Positions 54,111 to 62,854 are shown, counted from the first letter of the stretch. The stretch: 64,000 nt of DNA from Bacillus licheniformis DSM 13 = ATCC 14580 (GCF_000011645.1 NC_006270.3:410501-474500); one strand, 5' to 3'. The notes: generated by a model not told the origin, from the sequence alone. Numbers and translations: made by a program.

Positions 54111-55470
54111 AAACGAGAACTTTTGCGAAAAACTCCTGGTATAATGCGCGGACCGCTTGTTTTTCCTGAGCTTCCTTAACGCCGAACATCATGCTGACTT
54201 CCGAGGAGCCCTGGTTGATCATTTCGATGTTGACGCCGGCTTCAGACAATGCTTTTGACGCTCTTGCCGTCGTTCCGACGTTATGGCGCATGGCTTCGCC
54301 GACGACCATGATCAGGGCAATATTGTGTTCAATCGCTACTTCATCAGCATCCAACTCTTCCTTGATCCGTTTGATCATCCGTTTTTCTGCTGCTTGATCC
54401 ATTTGATTCTGCCTTAAAATGATCGTAATATCGTCAATGCCGGACGGAATGTGTTCATATGTCAGCCCTTCATCTTCAAGGATTTGCAGGACGCGGCGGC
54501 CGAAGCCGATTTCTCGGTTCATCAAATATTTGCTGATGTAAATGCTGCAAAATCCGCTGTCGCCGGCGATCCCGACGACAGGTCCGTTCGTGTTGTCGCG
54601 TGTGGCGACAACTCTTGTCCCTTCTGCGTCCGGGTTGTTTGTATTTTTGATCTGAACCGGTATGCGCGCCCGGAAAGCAGGGATCAATGCTTCATCATGA
54701 AAGACGGAAAAGCCGGCATACGACAGCTCTCTCATTTCCCGGTATGTCAGCTCGCGGATTTCTTTCGGGTTGGATACGATCGCCGGGTTGACAGAATAAA
54801 CGGCGTCAACGTCAGTGAAGTTTTCATACAACTCGGCTTTCAATCCATTCGCTAAAATGGAGCCCGTAATGTCAGAGCCGCTGCGCGAAAACGTCATCAC
54901 TTCTCCTTCCTGGCTGAATCCGAAGAAGCCGGGAAAGATAATGATGCCCTTTTGCTGTCTGAGCTGAAACAGATTGTCGTAGGACTCGGGCAGCACTTGT
55001 GCGTTGCCGGGTTCGCTCGTCACGAACAGCCCGGCGTCTTTTGGACTGACATAATGTGCTTCAACTCCACGGTGCCTGAAGTAGGCCGCTACCAGTTTGG
55101 CATTGTTATCTTCGCCGCTAGCTTTGATCGCATCAATAAACCGTTCCGGATTTGTTTTATCACCTTCGAGCAGCTGAAGCAGGTCTGCCCGGATCCGGTT
55201 GATCACGTCATCGGCAAGCCCGAGCTCTAGCGCGATATCGGCATACCGTCCGACAATCGCCTCAACCAGGCCGGTCGCTTCTTTCGATAATAGGTACTGT
55301 TGGGCGCATTCGATTAACAGGTCAGTTACTTTCGTATCCTCGGGATGCCGTTTTCCGGGTGCCGATACGACGACGGCCCTCCTTTCCGGATCGGAAGTGA
55401 CGATTTGAAATACTTTCTCTAGCTGGGCTCCTGATGCGAGCGAGCTGCCTCCAAATTTAACGACTTTCAT
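54109..55470 (-). CDS. thrD: Aspartokinase III ThrD (YclM)
   Basis: A 453-aa aspartate kinase, the first enzyme of the lysine/threonine/methionine pathway. The N-terminus has the kinase signature VVKFGGSSLASG, followed by GSDITGSILANGLKAELYENFTD in the substrate/ATP site, and two C-terminal ACT domains (about 300-450) that bind regulatory amino acids. AGGAGATGT precedes the start. In B. subtilis YclM is inhibited jointly by lysine and threonine. No riboswitch-like leader was recognised upstream. Confidence 0.92.
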   Translation of the reverse strand: MKVVKFGGSSLASGAQLEKVFQIVTSDPERRAVVVSAPGKRHPEDTKVTDLLIECAQQYLLSKEATGLVEAIVGRYADIALELGLADDVINRIRADLLQLLEGDKTNPERFIDAIKASGEDNNAKLVAAYFRHRGVEAHYVSPKDAGLFVTSEPGNAQVLPESYDNLFQLRQQKGIIIFPGFFGFSQEGEVMTFSRSGSDITGSILANGLKAELYENFTDVDAVYSVNPAIVSNPKEIRELTYREMRELSYAGFSVFHDEALIPAFRARIPVQIKNTNNPDAEGTRVVATRDNTNGPVVGIAGDSGFCSIYISKYLMNREIGFGRRVLQILEDEGLTYEHIPSGIDDITIILRQNQMDQAAEKRMIKRIKEELDADEVAIEHNIALIMVVGEAMRHNVGTTARASKALSEAGVNIEMINQGSSEVSMMFGVKEAQEKQAVRALYQEFFAKVLV

Positions 55471-55551
55471 TTGTTACATCTCCTAAAGTTTAAATTTTCG
55501 AAATAAATTTAATTTTAATTATTGCGCTTTTTACAAGAAGAATCAAGGTTT

Positions 55552-55567
55552 TTCTTTCAGGAAAGAA
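55552..55567. repeat. 16-bp inverted repeat between thrD and yclN
   Basis: TTCTTTC-AG-GAAAGAA, with 7-bp arms, about 28 bp upstream of a 12-codon reading frame. It could be an operator or a small hairpin. Confidence 0.4.
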
Positions 55568-55594
55568 CAAATGTGTTTTTGAGGAGGACTCATC

Positions 55595-55633
55595 ATGGGG
55601 AAATCGCATGACTTCAACCTTTGTATCTATTAA
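55595..55633 (+). CDS. Possible 12-aa leader peptide upstream of yclN
   Basis: ATG at 55595 follows an excellent ribosome-binding site (GAGGAGG, seven bases upstream) and encodes MGKSHDFNLCIY before a TAA stop. It ends just before the -35 element of the yclN promoter, so it would have to be transcribed from further upstream; no obvious promoter was seen. It may be chance, a remnant of a lost gene or a true small ORF. Confidence 0.3.
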   Translation: MGKSHDFNLCIY

Positions 55634-55638
55634 TCTTA

Positions 55639-55666
55639 TTGACTATGTCAGAAAAAATGGTAAGAT
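55639..55666 (+). promoter_or_regulatory. SigA-type promoter of yclNOPQ
   Basis: TTGACT (55639-55644) and TAAGAT (55661-55666) are 16 bp apart, directly upstream of the Fur box. Confidence 0.6.
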
Positions 55667-55682
55667 ATATAAAGGCCCTTAT

Positions 55683-55701
55683 TGATAATGATAATCATTA
55701 A
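55683..55701 (+). promoter_or_regulatory. Fur box of yclNOPQ
   Basis: TGATAATGATAATCATTA is an almost exact Fur operator (7-1-7 type, TGATAATNATTATCA), placed over or just past the transcription start. Iron-dependent repression is expected. Confidence 0.9.
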
Positions 55702-55746
55702 CGTCGGCGGAGGGGTTGCTTTGTTGTGCAAGGAGGCTACTGCAGC

Positions 55747-56700
55747 ATGAAATTACGATACTTATTGCTAATGCTCATCATTCTTTCATTCAGCTCGATA
55801 TTCATCGGCGTTAAGGAGCTTTCGCCTCTTGACCTTTTCCGCTTTAATGAGGACGAAATTCAAACGCTTTACATAAGCAGAATCCCGCGCTTGATCAGCA
55901 TCGTGCTTGCGGGAATGAGCTTGAGCATCTGCGGGCTGATCATGCAGCAGCTGACGCGCAATAAATTTGTTTCACCAACCACCGCTGGAACGATGGATTG
56001 GGCTCGGCTCGGCGTGATCATTGCGATCGTGCTTTTTTCGTCTGCAGGGATAGTAGTCAAAATACTGTTTGCCTTTGTTTTTGCACTGTTTGGCAGCTTT
56101 TTGTTCGTCAAAATTTTGGACAGAATCAAGTTCAAAGATGCGATTTTCATCCCTCTCGTCGGAATGATGCTCGGGAGCGTTGTCAGCGCCATCTCTACTT
56201 TCATGGCTTATCAGTACAATATTATTCAAAACGTCAATGCATGGTTTGAAGGGAATTTTTCGCTCGTCATGAAGGGGAGGTATGAGCTCTTATTTCTGAG
56301 TATACCGCTCGTTATCATTGCCTATCTGTTCGCCAATAAATTCACGTTGGCCGGGATGGGGGAGTCATTTTCCATCAATCTTGGTTTGAAATACAAGCGG
56401 GTGGTCAATATCGGGCTGATCATCGTATCTATTATTTCGTCCGTCGTCATCCTGACGATCGGCACGCTTCCCTTTTTGGGATTGATCATCCCGAACATCG
56501 TGTCCATTTACAGGGGAGATCATTTGAAAAACAGCCTGCCTCACACGGCGGTTCTCGGAGCCGTTTTCGTCTTGTTTTGCGATATAGCGGGACGTCTCGT
56601 CATTTACCCGTACGAAATTTCGGTTGGTTTGATGGTCGGCATCATCGGGAGCGGCGTTTTTCTTTACTTGCTTTTAAGGAGAAAAGCCTATGCGTCATAA
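55747..56700 (+). CDS. yclN: Petrobactin ABC transporter permease YclN (FpbN)
   Basis: A 317-aa FecCD-family permease with about nine helices. The start at 55747 (MKLRYLLLML) has AAGGAGG about ten bases upstream. Family stretches are ISRIPRLISIVLAGMSLSICGLIMQQLTRNKF and the C-terminal TIGTLPFLGLIIPNIVSIYRG. It forms a heterodimeric channel with YclO, whose gene overlaps by 11 bp. In B. subtilis YclNOPQ imports iron-petrobactin and its precursor dihydroxybenzoate. Confidence 0.93.
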   Translation: MKLRYLLLMLIILSFSSIFIGVKELSPLDLFRFNEDEIQTLYISRIPRLISIVLAGMSLSICGLIMQQLTRNKFVSPTTAGTMDWARLGVIIAIVLFSSAGIVVKILFAFVFALFGSFLFVKILDRIKFKDAIFIPLVGMMLGSVVSAISTFMAYQYNIIQNVNAWFEGNFSLVMKGRYELLFLSIPLVIIAYLFANKFTLAGMGESFSINLGLKYKRVVNIGLIIVSIISSVVILTIGTLPFLGLIIPNIVSIYRGDHLKNSLPHTAVLGAVFVLFCDIAGRLVIYPYEISVGLMVGIIGSGVFLYLLLRRKAYAS

Positions 56701-57634
56701 ACAGAAAATGCTTGTACTCATCGTGATAGCAGCAGTCTGCATCGGGCTGTTTCTGTTCTACGGTTTGCCGTCTGTATGGGAATATGCGCTTCCGCGGAGG
56801 TTTGCCAAGGTTTTTGCGATCATCATTGTCGGTACAGCGATTGCGTATTCGTCGATGATTTTCCAAACGATCACAAACAACAGAATTTTGACGCCGAGCA
56901 TCCTCGGACTCGATTCTCTCTATGTTCTGCTGCAAACCGGGATTATTTTCTTTTTCGGTGCAGCCAAACTCGCTGACCTTGGCAAAAACGGCAATTTTCT
57001 ATTGTCTACCGGTTTGATGGTCTGCTTTTCATTTGTGCTGTTTTTCCTGATGTTCCGCCGCGGGGGAAGGCACATCTTCCTGCTGCTGCTCGTTGGAATC
57101 GTGTTCGGCACATTGTTCAGAAGCCTGTCATCCTTTATGCAGATGCTGATCGATCCGAACGAGTTCCAAGTCGTTCAAAACAAGATGTTTGCCAGCTTCA
57201 ACAATTTGAATACGGACATTTTAGTGCTTGCTTCGCTCGTCATTCTGGCGATTCTCGTTTACGCTTGGCGGTTTAATCCGTACTTTGACGTGATTTCGCT
57301 CGGCAGGGATCAAGCCGTCAACCTCGGAATCGATTACGACCGGACGGTGAAGAAAATGCTGATCGTCGTCGCCGTTCTCGTTTCCGTGTCTACTGCCCTC
57401 GTGGGTCCGATCACATTTTTGGGGCTTCTCGTCGTCAATGTGGCCCGGGAGGTATTTAAAACGTATAAGCACAGCGTCCTGATTCCCGGAGCGGTTTTGT
57501 TCAGCATCATTGCGCTTGTCGGAGGCCAGTTCATTGTTGAAAAGCTGTTTGGTTTAACGGTGACGCTCGTGGTGATCATTGATTTTATCGGCGGGATTTA
57601 TTTTATTTACCTGTTGCTGAAGGAGCGTAAATAA
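56690..57634 (+). CDS. yclO: Petrobactin ABC transporter permease YclO (FpbO)
   Basis: A 314-aa FecCD-family permease, second channel half. It contains ALPRRFAKVFAIIIVGTAIA, ITNNRILTPSILGLDSLYVL and the end VGPITFLGLLVVNVAREVFK typical of siderophore permeases. It overlaps both yclN (11 bp) and yclP (1 bp), so translation of the operon is coupled. Confidence 0.93.
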   Translation: MRHKQKMLVLIVIAAVCIGLFLFYGLPSVWEYALPRRFAKVFAIIIVGTAIAYSSMIFQTITNNRILTPSILGLDSLYVLLQTGIIFFFGAAKLADLGKNGNFLLSTGLMVCFSFVLFFLMFRRGGRHIFLLLLVGIVFGTLFRSLSSFMQMLIDPNEFQVVQNKMFASFNNLNTDILVLASLVILAILVYAWRFNPYFDVISLGRDQAVNLGIDYDRTVKKMLIVVAVLVSVSTALVGPITFLGLLVVNVAREVFKTYKHSVLIPGAVLFSIIALVGGQFIVEKLFGLTVTLVVIIDFIGGIYFIYLLLKERK

Positions 57635-58392
57635 TGATAGAAGTACGAGATATCATGAAACAATTCGGAGAGCAGACCGTTGTTCATCCCACGACTTTAA
57701 CGATACAAAAAGGAATGATCACGTCCTTCATCGGACCGAACGGAGCGGGAAAAAGCACGCTTTTGTCCATCATCAGCAGGCTGATCGGCATGGACGCCGG
57801 AAAAGTGCTGATTGACGGCAAAGAAATCGGCGCTTACAAAAGCAATGATTTAGCAAAAAAAATCAGCATTTTAAAGCAGTCCAACCAGATCAACATCAGG
57901 CTGACTGTCAGGGAGCTCGTCAGCTTCGGCAGGTTTCCTTATTCACAGGGAAGGCTCTCGAAAGAGGACTGGGCATATGTCGATGAAGCGATTGATTACA
58001 TGAAGCTGAGAGACATTGAGCATAAACACCTTGATCAGTTAAGCGGCGGCCAGTGCCAGCGCGCTTTCATCGCGATGGTCATTGCTCAGGATACCGACTA
58101 TATATTGCTTGACGAACCATTGAATAATCTCGATATGAAACACTCAGTAGAGATTATGAAGCTCTTGAAAGACCTTGTCGAAAATCGCGGAAAAACGATC
58201 GTTATTGTCATTCATGACATTAATTTCGCCTCGGTTTATTCCGACAGAATCGCAGCCCTGAAAAACGGGCGGATTGTAAAAGAGGGGCCGGCGGAAGACA
58301 TTATCCAAACGCCGGTGCTGAAAGACATCTATGATATGGACATTCCGATCCAACAAATCGGAGATCAAAAAATCTGTGTATATTTTAAATGA
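57634..58392 (+). CDS. yclP: Petrobactin ABC transporter ATP-binding protein YclP (FpbP)
   Basis: A 252-aa FepC-type ATPase: Walker A GPNGAGKS at residues 34-41, signature LSGGQCQRAFIAMVIAQ, Walker B YILLDEPLNNLDMKH. It overlaps the yclO stop by one base and energises siderophore import. Confidence 0.94.
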   Translation: MIEVRDIMKQFGEQTVVHPTTLTIQKGMITSFIGPNGAGKSTLLSIISRLIGMDAGKVLIDGKEIGAYKSNDLAKKISILKQSNQINIRLTVRELVSFGRFPYSQGRLSKEDWAYVDEAIDYMKLRDIEHKHLDQLSGGQCQRAFIAMVIAQDTDYILLDEPLNNLDMKHSVEIMKLLKDLVENRGKTIVIVIHDINFASVYSDRIAALKNGRIVKEGPAEDIIQTPVLKDIYDMDIPIQQIGDQKICVYFK

Positions 58393-58406
58393 TGAGGTGA
58401 CCTGAA

Positions 58407-59354
58407 TTGAAAAAACTATCTTTATTGATTATGGCATTGATAACCGTTCTTGTCGTAGCCGCCTGCGGAAACAAAGCTGCTGACACAGATGCAAAATCTT
58501 CCTCTAAAAAAGAAACCGTCACAATTAAACACAACAGCGACACAACAGATGTACCGAAAAACCCGAAAAAAGTCGTTGTCTTCAATTTTGGAATGCTTGA
58601 CACGCTTGATGAGCTTGGCTTAAGCGACCGCGTTGTCGGCCTTCCGAAACAAACCCTTCCGTCTTACTTGAAAAAATATAAAGACAGCAAATTTGAAAGC
58701 GTCGGCGGACTAAAAGAGCCAGATTTTGAAAAAATTGCTGAGCTTGAGCCTGATTTGATCATCATCGAAGGCAGACAGTCTGAACAGTATGACGAGTTTA
58801 AAAAGATCGCTCCGACGATCGACATTGAGCTTGACCAGAAGAACTACATGAACAGTTTTAAAGAAAATACCGAAAACATTGGAAAAATCTTCGGCAAAGA
58901 AGATGCTGTCAAAGAAGCCCTTGCGAAAATCGATGAAAAAGTAGAGAAAGCCAACAAGCTGGCGAAAGAAAAAGGCGGCAAAGGATTGGTCGTCTTAACG
59001 AGCGATAAGCAAATCAGCGCGTATGGAAGCGGCTCAAGATTCGGCTTGATCCACGATGTGCTCGGCGTTGAACCTGTCGATAAAAACATCGAGGTTTCCC
59101 TTCACGGCCAAAGCGTCTCTTCAGAATATATCTCTGAAAAGAATCCTGATTACCTGTTTGTCATCGACCGAAGCGCTGCCATCGGCGAAAAAGGAACAGC
59201 AAAAGAAGTCATCGAAAATGAAATTGTAAAATCAACAAAGGCCTATAAAAACGGCCATATCACATACCTTGATCCAGGCTACTGGTACCTGTCAGGCGGA
59301 GGCCTTGAATCCGTATCTGAAATGGTGAAAGAAGTCGAAAATGGATTGAAATAA
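58407..59354 (+). CDS. yclQ: Petrobactin-binding lipoprotein YclQ (FpbQ)
   Basis: A 315-aa siderophore-binding lipoprotein. The start is TTG at 58407 with GAGGTGA upstream. The signal peptide ends in the lipobox VVAAC; the class III binding fold follows (KVVVFNFGMLDTLDELGL, VGGLKEPDFEKIAELEPDLI, HGQSVSSEYISEKNPDYLFV). It captures iron-petrobactin outside the cell for YclNOP. A terminator follows within 10 bp. Confidence 0.93.
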   Translation: MKKLSLLIMALITVLVVAACGNKAADTDAKSSSKKETVTIKHNSDTTDVPKNPKKVVVFNFGMLDTLDELGLSDRVVGLPKQTLPSYLKKYKDSKFESVGGLKEPDFEKIAELEPDLIIIEGRQSEQYDEFKKIAPTIDIELDQKNYMNSFKENTENIGKIFGKEDAVKEALAKIDEKVEKANKLAKEKGGKGLVVLTSDKQISAYGSGSRFGLIHDVLGVEPVDKNIEVSLHGQSVSSEYISEKNPDYLFVIDRSAAIGEKGTAKEVIENEIVKSTKAYKNGHITYLDPGYWYLSGGGLESVSEMVKEVENGLK

Positions 59355-59361
59355 AAGAGCG

Positions 59362-59393
59362 AGGCTGCCGGTTCTTATCCGGCAGCCTTTTTT
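59362..59393 (+). terminator. Terminator after yclQ
   Basis: AGGCTGCCGG pairs with CCGGCAGCCT around a 7-base loop, followed by six T. Confidence 0.88.
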
Positions 59394-59483
59394 GTCTGTT
59401 CAAGGAGAAGAGGGCAGAGAGATGCAAAGCGGGTTTTCATGCTCATAACGCCGCAAGGGCCCCAGACTCAGTTAAGCGAATAT

Positions 59484-59516
59484 AAAAAAACACGCCAGTT
59501 CGATTGAACTGGCGTG
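59484..59516 (-). terminator. Terminator after ycnB
   Basis: CACGCCAGTTC / GAACTGGCGTG with a 4-base loop, followed on the minus strand by seven T. Confidence 0.88.
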
Positions 59517-59522
59517 ACATGA

Positions 59523-60944
59523 TCAGCGGGCCGGCTGGCCTTGTTTGTCGGCCTGCGGCTTCTTTTTCAATGTAAACGAAAGGATAAATCCGATCAGCGC
59601 CAAGACAGCGGCCACGATAAAGGCGGAATTCATGCCGTGAATGAGCGCATTTAACGGATGAGATGTCGCGGCGTTTTTGGCTGAATTACTCATGACGGAA
59701 ATCAGAACAGCCGTGCCGATCGAACCGCCGATCTGGCGCATCGTATTGTTCATCGCTGTTCCGTGCGGAATGAGGTGCGCCGGAAGGGCATTGATGCCCG
59801 CCGTTGTGAGAGGCATCATAATCATGGAAGTTCCCATCATCCGCAGCGTATAAATGACGATAATAAATGTCAGCGAAGTATCCATTTGCAGGTCCGCAAA
59901 CGGGATGGACGTCAGCAGCAAGACGGCAAACCCGATAATCGCAAGGCCTTTTCCGCCGATCTTGTCAAAAATCCGGCCGATGATCGGCGACATGATGCCC
60001 ATTGCTATCGCGCCCGGCAGAAGCATCAAACCCGAATCGAAAGCTGTCACGTCTCTGACGTTTTGCGTGTACAGCGGCAAAATGGTCTCAGTACCGATCA
60101 TTAATGCAAAAACGATCATACCAAGTAGCGTTGTTATCGTAAAAGTCCACGATTGGAAAACGCGAAACTCGAGTATCGGCCTTTTGATTTTCAATTGTCT
60201 AGAGATAAAGAAGAACAGGGCGACCGCACCGACTGCAAAGGAAATTAAAACAGTATTGCTCCCCCAGCCTTCTGATCCGGCGTTGCTGAAGCCGTACAAT
60301 AAACCGCCGAAACCCAGGCTGGACAGGATAATAGATATGATGTCCACTGATGTTTCTCTCAATTTCGTGACGTTTTTCATCAGCAAGATGACAAGCACAA
60401 GATCAATCAGTGCAATTGGCAGAATAATATAAAATAAGTATCTCCATGTAAAGCTGTCGACGATCCAGCCTGACAATGTCGGTCCGATGGCCGGTGCAAA
60501 TGCGATCACCAAGCCGACCATGCCCATTGCAGCCCCGCGTTTTTCAACCGGGAAAATCGTTAAAAAGATCGTCTGCATGAGCGGCATCATAATTCCGGCG
60601 CCTGCGGCCTGAATGATCCGCGCCGCCAGAAGAACCGGAAAGTTAGGCGCCACCGCACCGACGACTGTTCCCGCCGCAAAGATGCTCATCGCCGCGATGA
60701 CGAGCGCGCGGCTCGAGAATTTTTCGATCAAAAAGGCGGTAATCGGAATGAGAATCCCGTTTGTCAGCATGAACGCCGTTGTCAGCCATTGAGCTTTTGT
60801 AGCGTCTATGTTCAAGTCTGCCATAATATGCGGCAGTGCGGTAACCAGGAGCGTTTGGTTCAAGATCGCGATAAACGCCCCGGCAATAAGCAAACCTACG
60901 ATGATATTTCTGTTGTATGTCTGTTGTTCAGTTCCTGTACTCAT
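59523..60944 (-). CDS. ycnB: DHA2-family MFS multidrug efflux protein YcnB
   Basis: A 473-aa drug:H+ antiporter with 14 hydrophobic helices. It has the motif-C-like GPTLSGWIVDSFTWRYLFYI in helix 5 and IIGRIFDKIGGKGLAIIGF after helix 8. The N-terminal NQTLLVTALPHIMADLNID is typical of EmrB/LmrB proteins. It follows ycnC by 11 bp and is probably controlled by that TetR-type repressor. In B. subtilis YcnB is the LmrB-like paralogue. Substrates are not determinable. Confidence 0.9.
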   Translation of the reverse strand: MSTGTEQQTYNRNIIVGLLIAGAFIAILNQTLLVTALPHIMADLNIDATKAQWLTTAFMLTNGILIPITAFLIEKFSSRALVIAAMSIFAAGTVVGAVAPNFPVLLAARIIQAAGAGIMMPLMQTIFLTIFPVEKRGAAMGMVGLVIAFAPAIGPTLSGWIVDSFTWRYLFYIILPIALIDLVLVILLMKNVTKLRETSVDIISIILSSLGFGGLLYGFSNAGSEGWGSNTVLISFAVGAVALFFFISRQLKIKRPILEFRVFQSWTFTITTLLGMIVFALMIGTETILPLYTQNVRDVTAFDSGLMLLPGAIAMGIMSPIIGRIFDKIGGKGLAIIGFAVLLLTSIPFADLQMDTSLTFIIVIYTLRMMGTSMIMMPLTTAGINALPAHLIPHGTAMNNTMRQIGGSIGTAVLISVMSNSAKNAATSHPLNALIHGMNSAFIVAAVLALIGFILSFTLKKKPQADKQGQPAR

Positions 60945-60955
60945 ATCAATCCCTC

Positions 60956-61843
60956 TTATTCTTTTATACTAATCGTTTGTATTTGTGAAACATCGTATTG
61001 GATGGCCTCGATTTTTCCAAGGTAATCAAGGAGAGCCTTAATTAAATACGTGCGTGGCTCATTGGCGAAAAGCTCCTCGCTCAGCAAATCTGCGGCAGAC
61101 AGCAATTCTGTCACGGAAACATCGTCTTGTGGCAGCGAAGAAATCTTGGTTTTCAGTTTTTGCAAAAGGTCTTCAAGCAATTCCTCTTTTTTGGGCGGTG
61201 CCCAGCATGATGAGAAATTCGAATAGGAGGCAATAATGTCTTCATTTAATGAACTTTTCTGATCTTCGTTCAGCTTTTTCTCTATGAAGAGGTCCAGAAC
61301 TGACATAATGAATGGCGGAATCGTTTTAACGTCAGGCTGCGCTTTTCCAGTGCCGACTAAAAACAGGAATTCCCTCATCAGCCCGTGGAAAATGATGACG
61401 ATATCCCATATAAACGGCTCGACCTCTTCGCCGTACGCTTGAATGATAGAGTCTTTATGCCAGCTGATAATCATTGATTTTGTTTCTTTCAGATGCTTTT
61501 TAAATACTGCGGTATCCGGAGATGATCCCTCATTGGAGATGAAATTGATAAATTGGCGGTTTTCCCTGAATTCCGTAATCTCCAAAGCGATTTTTTTAGC
61601 GAATCTTTCTTTCGGCGTCAGCGAGGTTTCCGTATTGATGACGGCGCTTTTGTTCAGCATTTCATGCTTTCTGAACTTGATCAATGCCAGCAGAAGATCT
61701 TCTTTAGATTGAAACAGTTTATAAATAGATGCTTTTGACATTTTGCATTCTTCAGCGATCGCTTGCATTGCAACATTGTGATAGCCTTTTTGGGCAAACA
61801 GCTTTTTGGCGGCCCTTAAGACTGCTGCTTTTTTTTCGTTCAT
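60956..61843 (-). CDS. ycnC: TetR-family repressor YcnC
   Basis: A 295-aa regulator, longer than most TetR proteins. The N-terminal helix-turn-helix is VLRAAKKLFAQKGYHNVAMQ plus AIAEECKMSKASIYKLF; the remaining 230 residues are helical ligand-binding sequence. The start at 61843 has GAAGGAG about seven bases upstream. It is first in the ycnC-ycnB unit. An upstream promoter carries an 18-bp palindrome between its -35 and -10, strongly suggesting autorepression and control of the efflux pump. Confidence 0.88.
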   Translation of the reverse strand: MNEKKAAVLRAAKKLFAQKGYHNVAMQAIAEECKMSKASIYKLFQSKEDLLLALIKFRKHEMLNKSAVINTETSLTPKERFAKKIALEITEFRENRQFINFISNEGSSPDTAVFKKHLKETKSMIISWHKDSIIQAYGEEVEPFIWDIVIIFHGLMREFLFLVGTGKAQPDVKTIPPFIMSVLDLFIEKKLNEDQKSSLNEDIIASYSNFSSCWAPPKKEELLEDLLQKLKTKISSLPQDDVSVTELLSAADLLSEELFANEPRTYLIKALLDYLGKIEAIQYDVSQIQTISIKE

Positions 61844-61867
61844 TCCGGCTCCTTCTTTCGCAATGAT

Positions 61868-61902
61868 AAAACTCATGGGTCACTAAAAAACCCATGAGTT
61901 TT
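61868..61902. repeat. 12-bp inverted repeat in the ycnC leader
   Basis: AAAACTCATGGG and CCCATGAGTTTT pair perfectly around an 11-base loop, just downstream of the predicted ycnC transcription start and 25 bp from the start codon. It could be a leader hairpin, the terminator of the upstream isocitrate-lyase-like gene (T residues follow on the minus strand) or a second operator. Confidence 0.6.
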
Positions 61903-61912
61903 CATAAATGAA

Positions 61913-61941
61913 ATATTAACAGACCGAACAGTTTCGGTCAA
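61913..61941 (-). promoter_or_regulatory. ycnCB promoter with embedded TetR-type operator
   Basis: On the minus strand TTGACC (61941-61936) and TAATAT (61918-61913) are exactly 17 bp apart. The palindrome GACCGAACAGTTTCGGTC (61922-61939) overlaps the -35 and fills the spacer. The arrangement is classic for TetR/QacR repression. Confidence 0.8.
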
Positions 61942-62780
61942 CGATTTTGTTTTGGGTCACGATGAAGGCTGATCCAATCAGCCGCTTCTCCGTATGAAAG
62001 CACGCCGTCCGTCATACGATTGAAGGCGCCGCGGCGGATGATGTCTTCACCGATCTTTTTCACCAGTGACAGTGCAGCTCTGAAAGGGGCGGATCCGCAG
62101 CTGATCCTTTCAATCCCCAGTTCGGAAAGAATCTGTAAAGAGGGGGTGTGTGAGCCGGCCAGCACGTTGATCGGCCCGGATATACCTTTTCTCAGCCCGG
62201 CAATGGTGCCTGCATCATCGGCTCCGGGGATAAAAATGCAGTCCGCGCCTGCTTGACTGTACCGATTTGCCCGCCGGACTGCTGCTTGAAGACGGGAGCC
62301 GGGGGCGTCAGCATTGAGCCAGTACACATCCGTACGGGCATTGATTAAAACAGGAAGGTTCAGTTTTTTAACAGCCGTTATTTTTTCTTCCATTAATGTT
62401 GCATCAGAAAGCGGCCGGCAGGGGTCTTTCGTTCCGTCTTCAATATTCATACCGACAACCCCGGCAGCTGCGGCTTTTTTTGCGTTTTCAGCGACTGTTT
62501 CCGGTGTTTGGCCGTAACCCGCTTCAAGATCTGCACTGACGGGAATATCGACGGCATCCGTGATGGTTTTCAGTACGGAAAGCAATGTTTCAAAGGGGAG
62601 ATGTTCGCCGTCGGGATAGCCGAGGGACATAGCGATTCCGGCGCTGGTTGTCCCGACTGCTTTAAAACCGCAGTTTTGAAATGCTTTGGCGCTGGCTGCA
62701 TCCCATGCATTTGGCAGAACGAATGGGTCTGACTGATGATGGAGATCCAGAAATGTTTGATACTTTGCAAATGATTTCAT
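61938..62780 (-). CDS. Isocitrate lyase/PEP mutase superfamily protein
   Basis: A 280-aa enzyme of the isocitrate lyase/phosphoenolpyruvate mutase superfamily (ICL-like TIM barrel). Family features are FVLPNAWDAASAKAF, GTTSAGIAMSLGYPDG, VSADLEAGYG (metal-binding acids), VGMNIEDGT and LINARTDVY. The KKCGH-type catalytic Cys motif of true isocitrate lyases is absent, so it is more likely a carboxyphosphonoenolpyruvate mutase- or methylisocitrate-type lyase; the substrate is unknown. ATG 62780 has AAAGGAG about eight bases upstream. It is inserted between ycnC and ycnD relative to B. subtilis. Its stop codon overlaps the ycnC promoter. Confidence 0.82.
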   Translation of the reverse strand: MKSFAKYQTFLDLHHQSDPFVLPNAWDAASAKAFQNCGFKAVGTTSAGIAMSLGYPDGEHLPFETLLSVLKTITDAVDIPVSADLEAGYGQTPETVAENAKKAAAAGVVGMNIEDGTKDPCRPLSDATLMEEKITAVKKLNLPVLINARTDVYWLNADAPGSRLQAAVRRANRYSQAGADCIFIPGADDAGTIAGLRKGISGPINVLAGSHTPSLQILSELGIERISCGSAPFRAALSLVKKIGEDIIRRGAFNRMTDGVLSYGEAADWISLHRDPKQNR

Positions 62781-62795
62781 GTATTCCACTCCTTT

Positions 62796-62810
62796 TTTAC
62801 ATAGTGTAAA
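62796..62810. promoter_or_regulatory. 15-bp palindrome upstream of the ICL-like gene
   Basis: TTTACA-TAG-TGTAAA lies 16 bp from the start codon, next to the ribosome-binding site. A possible operator; the regulator is unknown. Confidence 0.4.
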
Positions 62811-62854
62811 TGTAAAGACCTTCGATGCTCATCGAAATGTGGAATGGAACGCAT

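Noticed and set aside
54451..54855. 134-aa plus-strand frame opposite thrD
   Set aside because: Shadow of the aspartokinase gene; no independent support.
55605..55682. 25-aa frame starting at an internal ATG after the 12-codon frame
   Set aside because: The ribosome-binding site is about 17-20 bases away, too far, and the frame runs across the yclN promoter.
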